Assembly: GCA_015057505.1 (NCBI GenBank)
Contig: SVEG01000019.1
Coordinates: 1-63,487 of the forward strand
Direction: 5' to 3'
From: Lachnospiraceae bacterium
GTDB lineage: Bacteria > Bacillota > Clostridia > Lachnospirales > Lachnospiraceae
DNA: 63,487 nt
The first letter of the stretch is position 1. Every line of letters starts with the position of its first letter. The notes beneath the pieces are model-generated. The model was not told the DNA's origin. It did no database searches and was given only the letters and a program-made list of their open reading frames with translations. A program made the position numbers and the translations under genes. Positions 50,424 to 59,428 of this stretch are shown in pieces.

Positions 50424-50456
50424 GTTTGCGCAGCAAACTTTTTGGAAACGAAGTTT
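50424..50456 (+). repeat. Short hairpin repeat, copy C2
   Basis: GTTTGC-GCA-GCAAAC hairpin followed by TTTTTGGAAACGAAGTTT; ends 17 bases before the aspartate kinase start, hence in its leader. Confidence 0.7.
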
Positions 50457-50473
50457 AAATTGGAGGAAATAAA

Positions 50474-51793
50474 ATGATTAAAGTAGTTAAATTCGGCGGA
50501 AGCTCCCTTGCAAGTGCAGAGCAGTTCCGTAAAGTGGCGAATATTATTAATTCGGACAAGGACAGAAGATATGTTGTTCCGTCAGCACCGGGAAAGCGTT
50601 TTTCAGATGATATAAAAGTAACAGATATGCTTTATGAGTGCTACGGTGCAGCTTCAAAGGGGCAGAAGTATGATCATCTTCTTCAGAAGATTAAAGACAG
50701 ATACAATGAGATTATCAAGGAACTCGACCTTAAGGTTTCTCTTGATAAGGAATTCGATATAATGGAAGCATGTTTTGTCGGTAAGGCAGGGCGCGACTAT
50801 GCGGCTTCAAGAGGTGAGTATCTTAACGGTATCCTCCTTGCATCATATCTCGGATACGAGTTTATTGATGCGGCAGAAGTTGTATTTTTCAACGATAAGG
50901 GTGTATTTGACGCAGAAAAAACCAACAAAGTTATGGCAGAGCGTTTAAGTGGCCTTAAGAAAGCGGTTATTCCGGGATTTTATGGTTCAATGCCCAATGA
51001 TACAATCAAGACTTTTTCACGTGGTGGTTCTGATATCACAGGCTCAATTGTGGCAAGAGCTATTAAGGCTGATTTGTACGAGAACTGGACAGATGCTTCT
51101 GGTGTGCTTGTTGCAGATCCCCGTATAGTTGATAATCCTGCAGTTATTCATACAATTACTTATAAAGAACTTAGAGAGCTTGCATATATGGGATTTGCTG
51201 TTTTCCATGAGGATGCGATTTTCCCTGTTCGTAAGGAAGGTATTCCGATTAACATTAAGAATACCAATCATCCGGAAGATGCAGGTACCATGATTGTAGA
51301 GAGTACATCTAAGAAATCCGACTACACAGTTACAGGTATCGCAGGTAAAAAAGGATTTACGGCAATTGGTATTGAAAAGGATATGATGAATTCTGAAATT
51401 GGATTCTGTAGAAAGGTTCTTGAGGTGTTTGAGAAGTGCAATATTTCACTTGAGCATATGCCTTCAGGAGTTGATACGATGAGTGTTATTGTACAGCAGT
51501 CGGAGTTCGAGGATAAGGAACAGGAAGTTCTTGCGGGAATTCACAGAAGTGTATCTCCTGATGCAATTGAGATTGAGTCAGATCTTGCACTCCTTGCAAT
51601 CGTTGGTCGCGGCATGAAGTCTAACCGTGGTACAGCAGGAAGAATTTTTGCTGCCCTTGCGCATGCACATATTAATGTTAAGATGATTGACCAGGGCTCA
51701 AGTGAGCTTAACATTATCGTTGGTGTCAGCGAGGCTGATTTTGAAAAAGCAATCAAGGCAATTTATGATATTTTTGTAACTTCAGCATTATAA
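50474..51793 (+). CDS. lysC: Aspartate kinase
   Basis: 439 residues. Amino-acid-kinase domain: VVKFGGSSLASAEQFRKVA at the N-terminus, GRDYAASRGEYLNGILLA, TFSRGGSDITGSIVARAIKAD and the ENWTDASGVLVADPRIV substrate loop. Two ACT regulatory domains follow (about 305-439; AIGIEKDMMNSEIGFCRKVLE and LLAIVGRGMKSNRGTAGRIF), so feedback by lysine or threonine is expected. It phosphorylates aspartate for lysine, threonine and methionine synthesis. GGAGG precedes the ATG. The leader holds repeat C2 but no lysine riboswitch that I can see. Confidence 0.95.
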   Translation: MIKVVKFGGSSLASAEQFRKVANIINSDKDRRYVVPSAPGKRFSDDIKVTDMLYECYGAASKGQKYDHLLQKIKDRYNEIIKELDLKVSLDKEFDIMEACFVGKAGRDYAASRGEYLNGILLASYLGYEFIDAAEVVFFNDKGVFDAEKTNKVMAERLSGLKKAVIPGFYGSMPNDTIKTFSRGGSDITGSIVARAIKADLYENWTDASGVLVADPRIVDNPAVIHTITYKELRELAYMGFAVFHEDAIFPVRKEGIPINIKNTNHPEDAGTMIVESTSKKSDYTVTGIAGKKGFTAIGIEKDMMNSEIGFCRKVLEVFEKCNISLEHMPSGVDTMSVIVQQSEFEDKEQEVLAGIHRSVSPDAIEIESDLALLAIVGRGMKSNRGTAGRIFAALAHAHINVKMIDQGSSELNIIVGVSEADFEKAIKAIYDIFVTSAL

Positions 51794-51798
51794 AAGGG

Positions 51799-51832
51799 GT
51801 TTGCGAAGCAGAGTATTTTGGAAACGAAGTTT
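51799..51832 (+). repeat. Short hairpin repeat, copy C3
   Basis: GTTTGC-GAA-GCAGA followed by TATTTTGGAAACGAAGTTT, then GCTGCAAAC, which can pair with the initial GTTTGC. It fills the gap between lysC and the SGNH esterase gene. Confidence 0.65.
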
Positions 51833-51863
51833 GCTGCAAACTAGAAAGAGGAGTTCAGTGTGT

Positions 51864-54086
51864 ATGGGAAAGAAGATTGTAAAAAATATAGTGATATTGG
51901 GATTATTTGCGGCATTTACAATGCTTGTCGCATGTAATAAGGGAGGCGTTAAAGGTACTATGGTGATTTCAGGCGGACAGGAGTATATTTATGCTCCGCA
52001 TACAGGCTCAGTGACAACGGAGCCGTTTATTGCTTGGATGGTAAGCGGTGACAAAACAGAGAGGCTTACCAATGTAACATGGAAGATTATAAGTTCTTCC
52101 AAGGGGGCATCAATCAGTGCGGACGGTATGGTAACGGTAACGGAGAACTATATTGCCGGAGATATTAACGGTACGGATATTACCATTCAGGCAACACATA
52201 ATGAGGATGCGAGTATAGTTGCTACAGCAACCTTACATGTACGAGAGGCACAGAGTGTTGCATCTTTTAATATTTCCATGCCGAACAATATAAGGACAGG
52301 TGAATCTGTAGAGGTATATATAACGGAATGTATTGATCAGTATGGAGAGCCTATTACAGACACCGGGTTTATCTCGGTAAAATGGGAGACTAGTGATGAA
52401 AGTCTTTTGGTTGTAGATGGACGTCTTCATGTACGTCTCAGAACCAAAGAGGAAGCTTTTGCTGCAGTAAGGGCAACGATAAACGGTGTATCTGTAGTGA
52501 AGAAATTTATAGTACATAATAAGGCGGAATATTCTCCAAGCGCAGATGTTCTGGCAAGCCTTGAAGCAACCGATATAGAGATAATTAAAGTTCTTGATGC
52601 AGACTTTGATGTGGAAAGAACATATGATATTAATCAGTATACATATGTAAATGAAGCGGTTCTGGGACTTGCAGAGCTTGTAGTAGATGTTAAAGGTATG
52701 GTTAACTACAGTACAAATACGGATTATCAGGTAACGTATTTGTACGAGGATGCTTCAATTAAGCAGGAAGATTTAAGAGCAGATTCAGAAGGTAAGATTA
52801 AACTTGCTTTTAAGGACAAGAAAGTAAAAGCAGTTGAAGTTACGCCTGTTCTCAAATTTAGTCTGGGTAACTGCAGTTATACGGAAACACAAGGTTATGT
52901 TAAGGTTCCTGCATCTGTAAAATATAATAACGAGAGCTTGTATGGTTTCTATGGTGAACCGGGAGACACAGCAGGCGGTGTTAATCTTTTTGATGATGCC
53001 GGCTTGTTTGTTGTTGCGATTCCGGATGGCTTTTATGATATCCGAATTACAAAATCAGGCGCAGGACGTTCTACTGTAAAAGTAAACGGTGCATCCCTGG
53101 GAACCAATGTTGGTAATCCGGGAACCGGCGGAAGAACAGGAACCACACCGTATACATATCTTATGGAAGATGTAATGATTGATGGAGGACTGGCGAAAAT
53201 CAGTCTTGGCGAGAAGGATTACGGACTTGCGGCGGTAGAGGTTAGAAGGACTACACAGCTTAGGGAGAGAAGAGTACATGTGTATATCGGTGGTGATTCC
53301 ACGGCCAGCAATTATTACCCGATAGAAGTTTCAGAGCCTGAAGCAGGAAGATATCAGACCGGTTGGGGTCAGGTATTTTCACAATTTGTTACAGATGATA
53401 TTGTGGTAACAAATCTTGCGGGTGGCGGTACATACGCAAAGAGCTGGTATGAGATGGCATTTCCGGGTGTGCTTCAGAATGGTCAGCCGGGAGATTATTT
53501 CATAATTCAGGAGGGTATTAACGATCGTACTTACAGTAATCAGGATGAGATGGTAGAATACCTTACCAAGATGATTGATGAGTGTCGTGAAAAAGGAATA
53601 ATCGTTGTACTTGTTACTACGATGCAGACACCTAAGTTTTGGAGAGATGGCAAAGGCACCGACCTTGGAGAGTTTGGAACACCCGAAGGTGGCGGGCTTG
53701 CAGCATTTATGGAATCCATCAGAGCACTTGCAACTGAGAAAAATGTATTTCTTGCCGATAGCGGTAAGATTACCGGAGATTGGTTTGCAGAGGTAGGAAG
53801 AACCTATGTTGCACAGACCTATCATATTTATAATAAAACTACGGGTGTGGAAGAGGATACACTTCATCTTTCATATCATGGTGCACTTAATGTGGCAGGT
53901 GTTGTTGCAACAACGCTTTACGAACAGCAGCAGGCAGGTGCAAAAGACGGAATGGGTAATACTCTTGATGGCCTTAAGTTTAATGAGCTTGCTCCTTACG
54001 AGGCAGTTCACAAAGATAAGTTCGGTGAGACAGTTACTTCTACAACTATGCGTGTTAAGGCGGTTTATGAGCGTTACGCGGAATAA
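51864..54086 (+). CDS. Secreted SGNH/GDSL esterase lipoprotein with Ig-like domains (rhamnogalacturonan acetylesterase type)
   Basis: 740 residues; ATG at 51864 (AGAGGAG about 10 bases upstream) or GTG at 51858. Signal peptide with lipobox MLVAC (Cys near residue 24). Residues about 40-230 hold Ig-like repeats (a bacterial Ig-like group: NVTWKIISSSKGASISADGMVTV). A beta-sandwich region near 340-465 resembles a carbohydrate-binding or discoidin-like fold (GFYDIRITKSGAGRSTVKVNG). The C-terminal SGNH hydrolase has GGDSTASN (near 476-483, catalytic Ser), LAGGGTYAKSW, GINDRT and DTLHLSYHGA with the Asp/His pair. The GDST plus DxxH arrangement is that of pectin/rhamnogalacturonan acetylesterases, so plant-polysaccharide deacetylation is likely. 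Confidence 0.9.
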   Translation: MGKKIVKNIVILGLFAAFTMLVACNKGGVKGTMVISGGQEYIYAPHTGSVTTEPFIAWMVSGDKTERLTNVTWKIISSSKGASISADGMVTVTENYIAGDINGTDITIQATHNEDASIVATATLHVREAQSVASFNISMPNNIRTGESVEVYITECIDQYGEPITDTGFISVKWETSDESLLVVDGRLHVRLRTKEEAFAAVRATINGVSVVKKFIVHNKAEYSPSADVLASLEATDIEIIKVLDADFDVERTYDINQYTYVNEAVLGLAELVVDVKGMVNYSTNTDYQVTYLYEDASIKQEDLRADSEGKIKLAFKDKKVKAVEVTPVLKFSLGNCSYTETQGYVKVPASVKYNNESLYGFYGEPGDTAGGVNLFDDAGLFVVAIPDGFYDIRITKSGAGRSTVKVNGASLGTNVGNPGTGGRTGTTPYTYLMEDVMIDGGLAKISLGEKDYGLAAVEVRRTTQLRERRVHVYIGGDSTASNYYPIEVSEPEAGRYQTGWGQVFSQFVTDDIVVTNLAGGGTYAKSWYEMAFPGVLQNGQPGDYFIIQEGINDRTYSNQDEMVEYLTKMIDECREKGIIVVLVTTMQTPKFWRDGKGTDLGEFGTPEGGGLAAFMESIRALATEKNVFLADSGKITGDWFAEVGRTYVAQTYHIYNKTTGVEEDTLHLSYHGALNVAGVVATTLYEQQQAGAKDGMGNTLDGLKFNELAPYEAVHKDKFGETVTSTTMRVKAVYERYAE

Positions 54087-54121
54087 TTGACGATAGTAAA
54101 ATAATATGATTAGAAATATTG

Positions 54122-54158
54122 GAAAGGTTTGCGGATTGCCGTGAACCTTTCTTTTTTT
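54122..54158 (+). terminator. Intrinsic terminator of the esterase gene
   Basis: GAAAGGTT pairs with AACCTTTC around a 14-base loop, followed by seven T residues. Confidence 0.85.
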
Positions 54159-54177
54159 AAATAAATTGAAAAAAGTA

Positions 54178-54206
54178 TTGACATCTGCATATGCGCATGT
54201 TATTAT
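54178..54206 (+). promoter_or_regulatory. Promoter of the PadR/DUF2812/ABC operon with internal palindrome
   Basis: TTGACA (54178-54183), 17-base spacer, TATTAT (54201-54206). The spacer holds GCATATGCGCAT, containing the palindrome ATGCGCAT flanked by ACAT and ATGT, a likely operator for the PadR protein encoded downstream. Confidence 0.82.
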
Positions 54207-54265
54207 ATCGAGTGTCGATACATCGAGCAAAGATATATCGAGCGTTAATATATCGAGGATAAATA
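54206..54265 (+). repeat. Four 15-bp tandem repeats in the padR leader
   Basis: Units begin at 54206, 54221, 54236 and 54251. Each reads (T/C)ATCGAG followed by five variable bases and ATA. The array runs from the last base of the -10 box to just before the AGGAGGG ribosome site, so it fills the whole untranslated leader. Confidence 0.85.
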
Positions 54266-54279
54266 TAGGAGGGATTGCT

Positions 54280-54609
54280 TTGCATGACAAATTAATTAAA
54301 AAGTACATTCCCATGACTGAGACAATTTATTATGCGTTATGTGCTATGAACAACTCAAGACACGGCTACGGTATAATGCAGTTCGTTGCAGAGCTTACCG
54401 ACAACCGCGTGAAGATGGGAGCAGGAACGCTCTACACTATGCTTGGCAGACTCTTGGAGGATGAACTTATATATATTGTTTCGGAAGAGAATGGTAAGAA
54501 GGTGTACGGTATTACAGATACCGGCAAGGAACTTCTTGTTATGGAGACGGTAAGACTTGGCAAGCAACTTGATAACGGTAAGGCTGTGTTGGAGGGAAGG
54601 AGAAAGTAG
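54280..54609 (+). CDS. PadR-family transcriptional regulator
   Basis: 109 residues from TTG at 54280, 6 bases after AGGAGGG; an upstream extension of the frame is excluded because it would run through the promoter. Winged helix: ETIYYALCAMNNSRHGYGIM, then KMGAGTLYTMLGRLLEDELI and the wing EENGKKVYGITDTGKELLV, all PadR-typical. It should repress its own operon, which encodes a DUF2812 protein and a NatA/NatB-like transporter, until an inducer (often an antimicrobial) appears (family-level inference). Confidence 0.93.
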   Translation: MHDKLIKKYIPMTETIYYALCAMNNSRHGYGIMQFVAELTDNRVKMGAGTLYTMLGRLLEDELIYIVSEENGKKVYGITDTGKELLVMETVRLGKQLDNGKAVLEGRRK

Positions 54610-54610
54610 A

Positions 54611-55708
54611 ATGGAAACGTTAAAGGTAACCAGATTTATATGGAACATCCGCAAGGAGACAGAATGGCTTCGTGAGATGTCAGAGTCGGGCTGGTTTCTT
54701 AAGGATATGAAGTTCGGAGTTAAGTATATATTTGAAAAAGGCGAGCCAAAAACTATGGTGTATGAGGTTGACCGTTTCAATCTTCCGGCACATCCGACAG
54801 AGGAGCAGATAACCGAGAAAGAGGATTTTGTTGCGATGGCAGAAGAACTTGGTTGGAAGGTAGTGCTTCATGATGAAGACCTCAATTACTATTTTACCAA
54901 GGAATATGAAGAAGACGGCATGAACGAGCTGTATGACACGGACGAGGCAAGGCGCCTGCATGCGGAGAAGTATACCAATCATTTTATTGAGTCGGTAAAG
55001 CTTATGTCGATATATACAGGAATCATATTTGCATCAGTTGCATTCTTTATGATTATGCAGATGCTTGAGAAATATGAGGACAAATTTTTAAACATTTTTG
55101 TTTTTGCATTCACGGTTTTAGGAACATTGCTCCTGTTCACTAATGTGCTTCTTTTGTGGGCAGCCAAGATAAATCATGATTCATTTATTTTGAGCAAGGA
55201 AGAATGGGAAGAGGAATATCTGAAGCGTTCATGTGAACGCAAGGAGCGCAAAATGTTTCATAGGACCCGTTCACTTATAAAGCATCTTGAAAAAAGAAGC
55301 AGGGAAGGCTGGCATGTAAAAAGTGTGCGTAGCCGTGCACAGATTTATGAGCCGGGTGTTAATACGGCATACCGCTATGCAATAGATACCAAGAAACTTA
55401 CCAACAGACGTCGCGTTGCAGACGGAGAAACGGTTTTTGAAGATAAGAGAGACTGGAACGGTATCAATAATGACTGGCAGGTTGAAAGTCTTAAAGATGC
55501 GAGGGCAAAGGGCTGGTCATATGTGTGTGCATTGGATAACAGGGTTGTGCTTTACCGCTCGGTGGAAGAGGATAATTGTGAGCCAATTAATCCACCGGAG
55601 AGTGAAGGAAAGTTCCTTACGGGAGCTTTGCTTGGAACAATCGGTAAATGCATGCTTGTCGGATTTGTTTTGGGCTTGATTTTGGGAGTAATAATGAGTA
55701 TATTATAA
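54611..55708 (+). CDS. DUF2812 membrane protein
   Basis: 365 residues from ATG at 54611, 1 base after padR, with GGAAGGAG upstream. An N-terminal DUF2812 unit (KETEWLREMSESGWFLKDM, near 14-40) is followed by two membrane helices (about 140-160 and 170-195), then a second DUF2812-like unit (LIKHLEKRSREGWHVKSV) and a further helix at the C-terminus (about 340-363, GALLGTIGKCMLVGFVLGLI). DUF2812 proteins regularly follow padR; their function is unknown, probably as a membrane partner or anti-regulator. Confidence 0.88.
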   Translation: METLKVTRFIWNIRKETEWLREMSESGWFLKDMKFGVKYIFEKGEPKTMVYEVDRFNLPAHPTEEQITEKEDFVAMAEELGWKVVLHDEDLNYYFTKEYEEDGMNELYDTDEARRLHAEKYTNHFIESVKLMSIYTGIIFASVAFFMIMQMLEKYEDKFLNIFVFAFTVLGTLLLFTNVLLLWAAKINHDSFILSKEEWEEEYLKRSCERKERKMFHRTRSLIKHLEKRSREGWHVKSVRSRAQIYEPGVNTAYRYAIDTKKLTNRRRVADGETVFEDKRDWNGINNDWQVESLKDARAKGWSYVCALDNRVVLYRSVEEDNCEPINPPESEGKFLTGALLGTIGKCMLVGFVLGLILGVIMSIL

Positions 55709-55770
55709 GAGGTTTCCAATGGTAACATTGAGGAATATATAAATAATTATATCTATGAAAGGGAGACAAA

Positions 55771-56685
55771 ATGAAACTTGAAGTAAAGAACTTACGAAAA
55801 AGCTTCGGAGAGAATGAGATTCTTCACGGAATTTCTTTCTCGGTAGAAAACGGTAAGGCACTCGGCCTTCTTGGAAGAAACGGTGCCGGCAAAACAACAA
55901 CCATCCGAATTATCATGGATGTGTTTAAGGCAAATTCAGGCGAGGTACTGCTTGACGGCAAGCCTTTTGTGCCGAAGGAAAACCAGATAGGTTACCTTCC
56001 TGAGGAGAGAGGAATGTACCCTAAGAAAAAGGTTGTGGAGCAGATGGTATATTTTGCGGGACTTCGCGGAATGGGCGCTGCGGCAGCCAAGAGAAGCGCA
56101 CTTAAGTGGCTTGAAAGACTTGAGATATCAGAGTATGCAGATAGAAAGCTTGAGACACTTTCTAAGGGTAATCAGCAGAAGGTGCAGCTTGCACAGACTC
56201 TTGTGTGCGACCCCGAGATAGTTATTCTTGATGAGCCGTTCAGCGGACTTGACCCGGTTAATTCGCAGATTCTTAAGGACGTTGTAACAGAGCTTATCGC
56301 TGATAATAAGATTGTAATTTTCTCGAGCCATCAGATGAGCTACGTTGAGGAGTTCTGTGAAGATATCGCTATCATCAATCACGGCGACATCGTACTTGAC
56401 GGTAACATCAAGGCAATCAAGAAAGAATTCGGTAAGGACAGACTTGTGATTGCGGCAGAGAATTATTCACTTGCGGAGCTTAGGGCAGTTCTTGAGCGTG
56501 ACTTTGCAGATCTTGTGTACATAGACGGAGAGAAGAAGGAATTTCTCGTGCTTGCACTTAAGGATGGAGCAGACAAAAAGAAGCTTATGGCTAGACTTAC
56601 AGAGTCTGATATTGATATTTTGCGTTTCGGCAGTTATGAGCCGACGCTTAATGATATTTTCGTGGCAAAGGCAGGTGACAACTAA
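55771..56685 (+). CDS. ABC transporter ATP-binding protein (NatA-like)
   Basis: 304 residues: Walker A GRNGAGKTT (36-44), signature LSKGNQQK near residue 130, Walker B IVILDEPFSGLDP, and the C-terminal DUF4162-type extension of NatA/YhaQ proteins. It energises the permease encoded next, overlapping by one base (TAATG). Ion, antibiotic or signalling-molecule export is usual in this subgroup. GGGAG precedes the ATG. Confidence 0.93.
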   Translation: MKLEVKNLRKSFGENEILHGISFSVENGKALGLLGRNGAGKTTTIRIIMDVFKANSGEVLLDGKPFVPKENQIGYLPEERGMYPKKKVVEQMVYFAGLRGMGAAAAKRSALKWLERLEISEYADRKLETLSKGNQQKVQLAQTLVCDPEIVILDEPFSGLDPVNSQILKDVVTELIADNKIVIFSSHQMSYVEEFCEDIAIINHGDIVLDGNIKAIKKEFGKDRLVIAAENYSLAELRAVLERDFADLVYIDGEKKEFLVLALKDGADKKKLMARLTESDIDILRFGSYEPTLNDIFVAKAGDN

Positions 56686-58004
56686 TGAAAGCATTCGGAA
56701 AAGTATTAAAATTTGAACTCAGCAATTATTTCCAAAGTAAGGGATATATGATTACGACCTTTCTTGTAGCATTGCTTATTGCGGTTGTCATGTTTATTCC
56801 TACGATAATTCAGGCGTTTGATGATGGTGACCAGTCTTCAGGTAATATAGAGATAGTGGAAGACGGTGGAGATATCAATGAAGATGATATTGCCGGAGAA
56901 GATGACAGTGTGGAAAATGTTGAGATTCCGGTGGAATATGACGAAGTATATTTGCTTTATGATCCGCAGAACCTTGTAAACGATTTTTCAATGCTTGAGA
57001 GTGCTTTTTTTGCAGAGTGGCAGAAAGTTTCGAGCGAGAGCGAGATAGAGGCAAAGGTTAATAGCGGAGAAGCAGAGGGTGGATTTGCGCTTAAGTCAGA
57101 GTATGAGGCTACATTCTATGCGCTTCAGATTCCGATGACGGACAATAGAGCTGATAAGTTTGAAAGAGTATTTGTGCACATGAACAGAGTAGCTGCTTTT
57201 GAAGAGATGGGCTTTGATGAAGAGACTATCTGGAATATAGACGCATACTATAATGCATACATGGATGTTGAGTCCATAGCGCTTAAGAAAGACGGCACAA
57301 TGGGCTTTGTATATGCATATGTACTTATATTTATTTTGTACTTTATGATACTTATGTATGGAAATATGATTTCCACAAGTGTTACTACGGAAAAGAGCTC
57401 ACGTACAATAGAGGTGCTTGTTACAAGTACATCAACCAATGCGCTCCTTTGCGGCAAGGTTATTGCAGGAACGATTGCAAGCGTATTCCAGACAGGAATA
57501 ATCATGGGAGCCGGAGTTATATCTTATATGATTAACAAACCTGCATGGAGTTCTCTTATTAGTATTGATATTGCTATTCCGGCAAATCTGCTTATTACAT
57601 TTGCATTATTTGGAACAATGGGTTATATCTTCTATGCATTACTTTTTGGTATGCTCGGAGCGCTTGTTTCCAAGACAGAGGATATCAGTAAATCCACAAG
57701 CCCGCTTCTTATGATTTTTGTTATTGTGTTTGTTGTTACAATGTACAGCCTTATGGTTCCGGACAGCATCTGGATGAAGGTTATGTCATACCTTCCGTTC
57801 AGCTCCTGTAATGCGATGCTTGCGAGAGTTGCGGTTGGTAATGTAGAATTCTGGGAGGTTGCGTTGTCATTTGGTGTGCTGGTCGCTTCCAATATATTAG
57901 TTGCATGGATAGCTGCTAAGATTTACAGAATGACTACACTTATGTACGGTAATCCGATAAGTCTTAAGAGTGCATTTAAGATGCTTAAGAAGGATAAGAA
58001 TTAA
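56685..58004 (+). CDS. ABC-2 type permease (NatB-like)
   Basis: 439 residues. First helix at about 20-42, then an extracytoplasmic domain (about 43-195) beginning with a highly acidic Asp/Glu-rich stretch, followed by five to six helices (from about 200). TEKSSRTIEVLVTSTSTNALLCGKVI near residue 235-260 is the NatB/ABC2 coupling region. It partners the preceding ATPase and completes the PadR operon before a strong terminator. Confidence 0.92.
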   Translation: MKAFGKVLKFELSNYFQSKGYMITTFLVALLIAVVMFIPTIIQAFDDGDQSSGNIEIVEDGGDINEDDIAGEDDSVENVEIPVEYDEVYLLYDPQNLVNDFSMLESAFFAEWQKVSSESEIEAKVNSGEAEGGFALKSEYEATFYALQIPMTDNRADKFERVFVHMNRVAAFEEMGFDEETIWNIDAYYNAYMDVESIALKKDGTMGFVYAYVLIFILYFMILMYGNMISTSVTTEKSSRTIEVLVTSTSTNALLCGKVIAGTIASVFQTGIIMGAGVISYMINKPAWSSLISIDIAIPANLLITFALFGTMGYIFYALLFGMLGALVSKTEDISKSTSPLLMIFVIVFVVTMYSLMVPDSIWMKVMSYLPFSSCNAMLARVAVGNVEFWEVALSFGVLVASNILVAWIAAKIYRMTTLMYGNPISLKSAFKMLKKDKN

Positions 58005-58022
58005 AATGCATAAATAAAAATC

Positions 58023-58061
58023 AGGCGCCAAAACGACGGGGAATCCAACGTTTTGGCGCCT
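58023..58061. terminator. Bidirectional terminator between convergent operons
   Basis: A perfect 13-bp stem (AGGCGCCAAAACG with CGTTTTGGCGCCT). The minus strand continues into GATTTTTATTT, and the plus strand into TTGGTTT, so it ends both the NatB operon and the minus-strand padR operon. Confidence 0.85.
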
Positions 58062-58088
58062 TTGGTTTGGAGTTATGGAATGTTAGCT

Positions 58089-58598
58089 TTAAGAGAGTGT
58101 ACCGTTGGCGTCACAGGTTAAGGTGACGTCGCAGTCCATAGTTTCTGTGGTAATAAACAATACCTTTCTAACAAAGGTTGCATTCCCTATAGCTTGGTTG
58201 CCTGAAGCATAAGCTGATGCGGAATCTACTTTCCAAGCATCGTCGGATATGCTTGTGGAATAGGTAGCAGAAGTACATGTCGCACCTACACCGGTAGTAA
58301 CGGTAAATACTCCCGTAACGGTAAAACGCCATACTTCAGCACCGTCGGAATCACGGAGTAAATAATATTTTGAGCCACTTCTAGTGTATGTGGGTATGCG
58401 TGAAATGGGTGTAGTACTCTCTGTAATAACGATGCTTAAGATCATGCCATTATCAAGAATGCGAGTTGATTCGCTGACAATCACTTCATCACAGGAAGAT
58501 GATAAGGAAAATGTTTTTGCCTGTACCGGTTGAAGTGTAAATAACACTAAAATAAATGAAAGAAATAAAGGTAATAGTTTTTTGGTTAGTTTGTTCAT
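58089..58598 (-). CDS. Small secreted protein of unknown function
   Basis: 169 residues, third gene of the minus-strand padR operon. Signal peptide NKLTKKLLPLFLSFILVLFT with cleavage likely after PVQA (near residue 28). The mature part is beta-rich, Ser/Thr-rich, with five cysteines and a patterned centre (SKYYLLRDSDGAEVWRFTVTGVFTV, then GVGATCTSATYSTSISDD), reminiscent of small secreted beta-sandwich proteins; no named family is recognised. AAAAGGAAA is its ribosome site. Confidence 0.75.
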   Translation of the reverse strand: MNKLTKKLLPLFLSFILVLFTLQPVQAKTFSLSSSCDEVIVSESTRILDNGMILSIVITESTTPISRIPTYTRSGSKYYLLRDSDGAEVWRFTVTGVFTVTTGVGATCTSATYSTSISDDAWKVDSASAYASGNQAIGNATFVRKVLFITTETMDCDVTLTCDANGTLS

Positions 58599-58622
58599 GT
58601 GTAAAATTTCCTTTTAAAATAG

Positions 58623-59024
58623 TTATTCTAAATTTTCAGAGGTGTCGTACACGACACCTGTTTCATAATAATAAATCTCCGGCTCGTCAATAACTTCATG
58701 TATCAGCCATATACCTGCTATTATTATAACAATGGCAAGTATACCGGCTAGAGTTATAATTGATTTCTTAATCCAACTACTCTTATTGGTAAGAGTGGTT
58801 AATTCTTCATTATCCATTGATTTTAAAAATTCCGATGCGATGTTCTCAGGAATACCGAAGTGCTTTGCGAAATCTTCATATGTAGCTTTCGGATTAGCAG
58901 CCGAAAAATTATAAATCGAATCGCTCAAATCTGAAACAAATTGCGCTCTAAACTTGCGAGGACAAGCTTTCGTAAGCTTCTTTAAATAAGTGTTAAGCGC
59001 ACTACTTTTAATAGTATCATTCAT
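58623..59024 (-). CDS. PadR-associated small membrane protein (DUF1700/DUF6120-like)
   Basis: 133 residues. A cytoplasmic helical domain (about 1-80: LNTYLKKLTKACPRKFRAQFVSDL, then YEDFAKHFGIPENIASEF) like the DUF1700 group, then a membrane helix (about 88-112, SIITLAGILAIVIIIAGIWLI) and a short acidic outside tail. It overlaps padR by 8 bases and is preceded by GGAGG. Such proteins usually accompany PadR regulators and may sequester or modulate them at the membrane; naming the exact DUF from sequence alone is tentative. Confidence 0.8.
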   Translation of the reverse strand: MNDTIKSSALNTYLKKLTKACPRKFRAQFVSDLSDSIYNFSAANPKATYEDFAKHFGIPENIASEFLKSMDNEELTTLTNKSSWIKKSIITLAGILAIVIIIAGIWLIHEVIDEPEIYYYETGVVYDTSENLE

Positions 59025-59370
59025 TTTCCATTTCCTCCAAACTATTAATTCCTAAAAGGTATAGTACACCTCGGTTAGTAGAGAGGTATTCTTTGCGAAG
59101 GCCGTCAAGGTAAACTTCGCCCGCCGGCTCTAAATGATAGTAAACTCTGGTTCTTCTTTTGCCTACTTTCTCGGTTCTGTCGGAAATATAACCTTTCTCA
59201 AGTAAACGATACAGAGAAGGATACAGAGATGTCTCTTGTATTGTATAGAGCCCTTTGCTTTGATTGGATAATTCCTGCGATATCTCATAGCCGTACATAT
59301 CCTTTTGCTTAAGAAGCGATAGGACGGATATCTCTATGGTACCGCGTTTTAAATTGTCTGAAATTGCCAT
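59017..59370 (-). CDS. PadR-family transcriptional regulator
   Basis: 117 residues; AGGTGAT precedes the ATG. Winged-helix PadR features: KRGTIEISVLSLLKQKDMYGYEI, TIQETSLYPSLYRLLEKGYI and the wing KVGKRRTRVYYHLEPAGEVYL. It is the first gene of a three-gene operon and is divergently arranged with a small secreted-protein gene; a large palindrome between the two promoters is its probable operator. Confidence 0.94.
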   Translation of the reverse strand: MAISDNLKRGTIEISVLSLLKQKDMYGYEISQELSNQSKGLYTIQETSLYPSLYRLLEKGYISDRTEKVGKRRTRVYYHLEPAGEVYLDGLRKEYLSTNRGVLYLLGINSLEEMENE

Positions 59371-59399
59371 GTTATCACCTGTACAGATTTTGTATATTT

Positions 59400-59428
59400 A
59401 ATATAACATTAGTATTCGTTAATAACAA
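59400..59428 (-). promoter_or_regulatory. Promoter of the minus-strand padR operon
   Basis: On the minus strand TTGTTA (59428-59423), 17-base spacer, TATATT (59405-59400). Confidence 0.75.

Noticed and set aside
54166-54279. Extended PadR protein including residues encoded by the 15-bp repeats
   Set aside because: The extension would start upstream of the -35 box at 54178; AGGAGGG with TTG at 54280 is the credible start.
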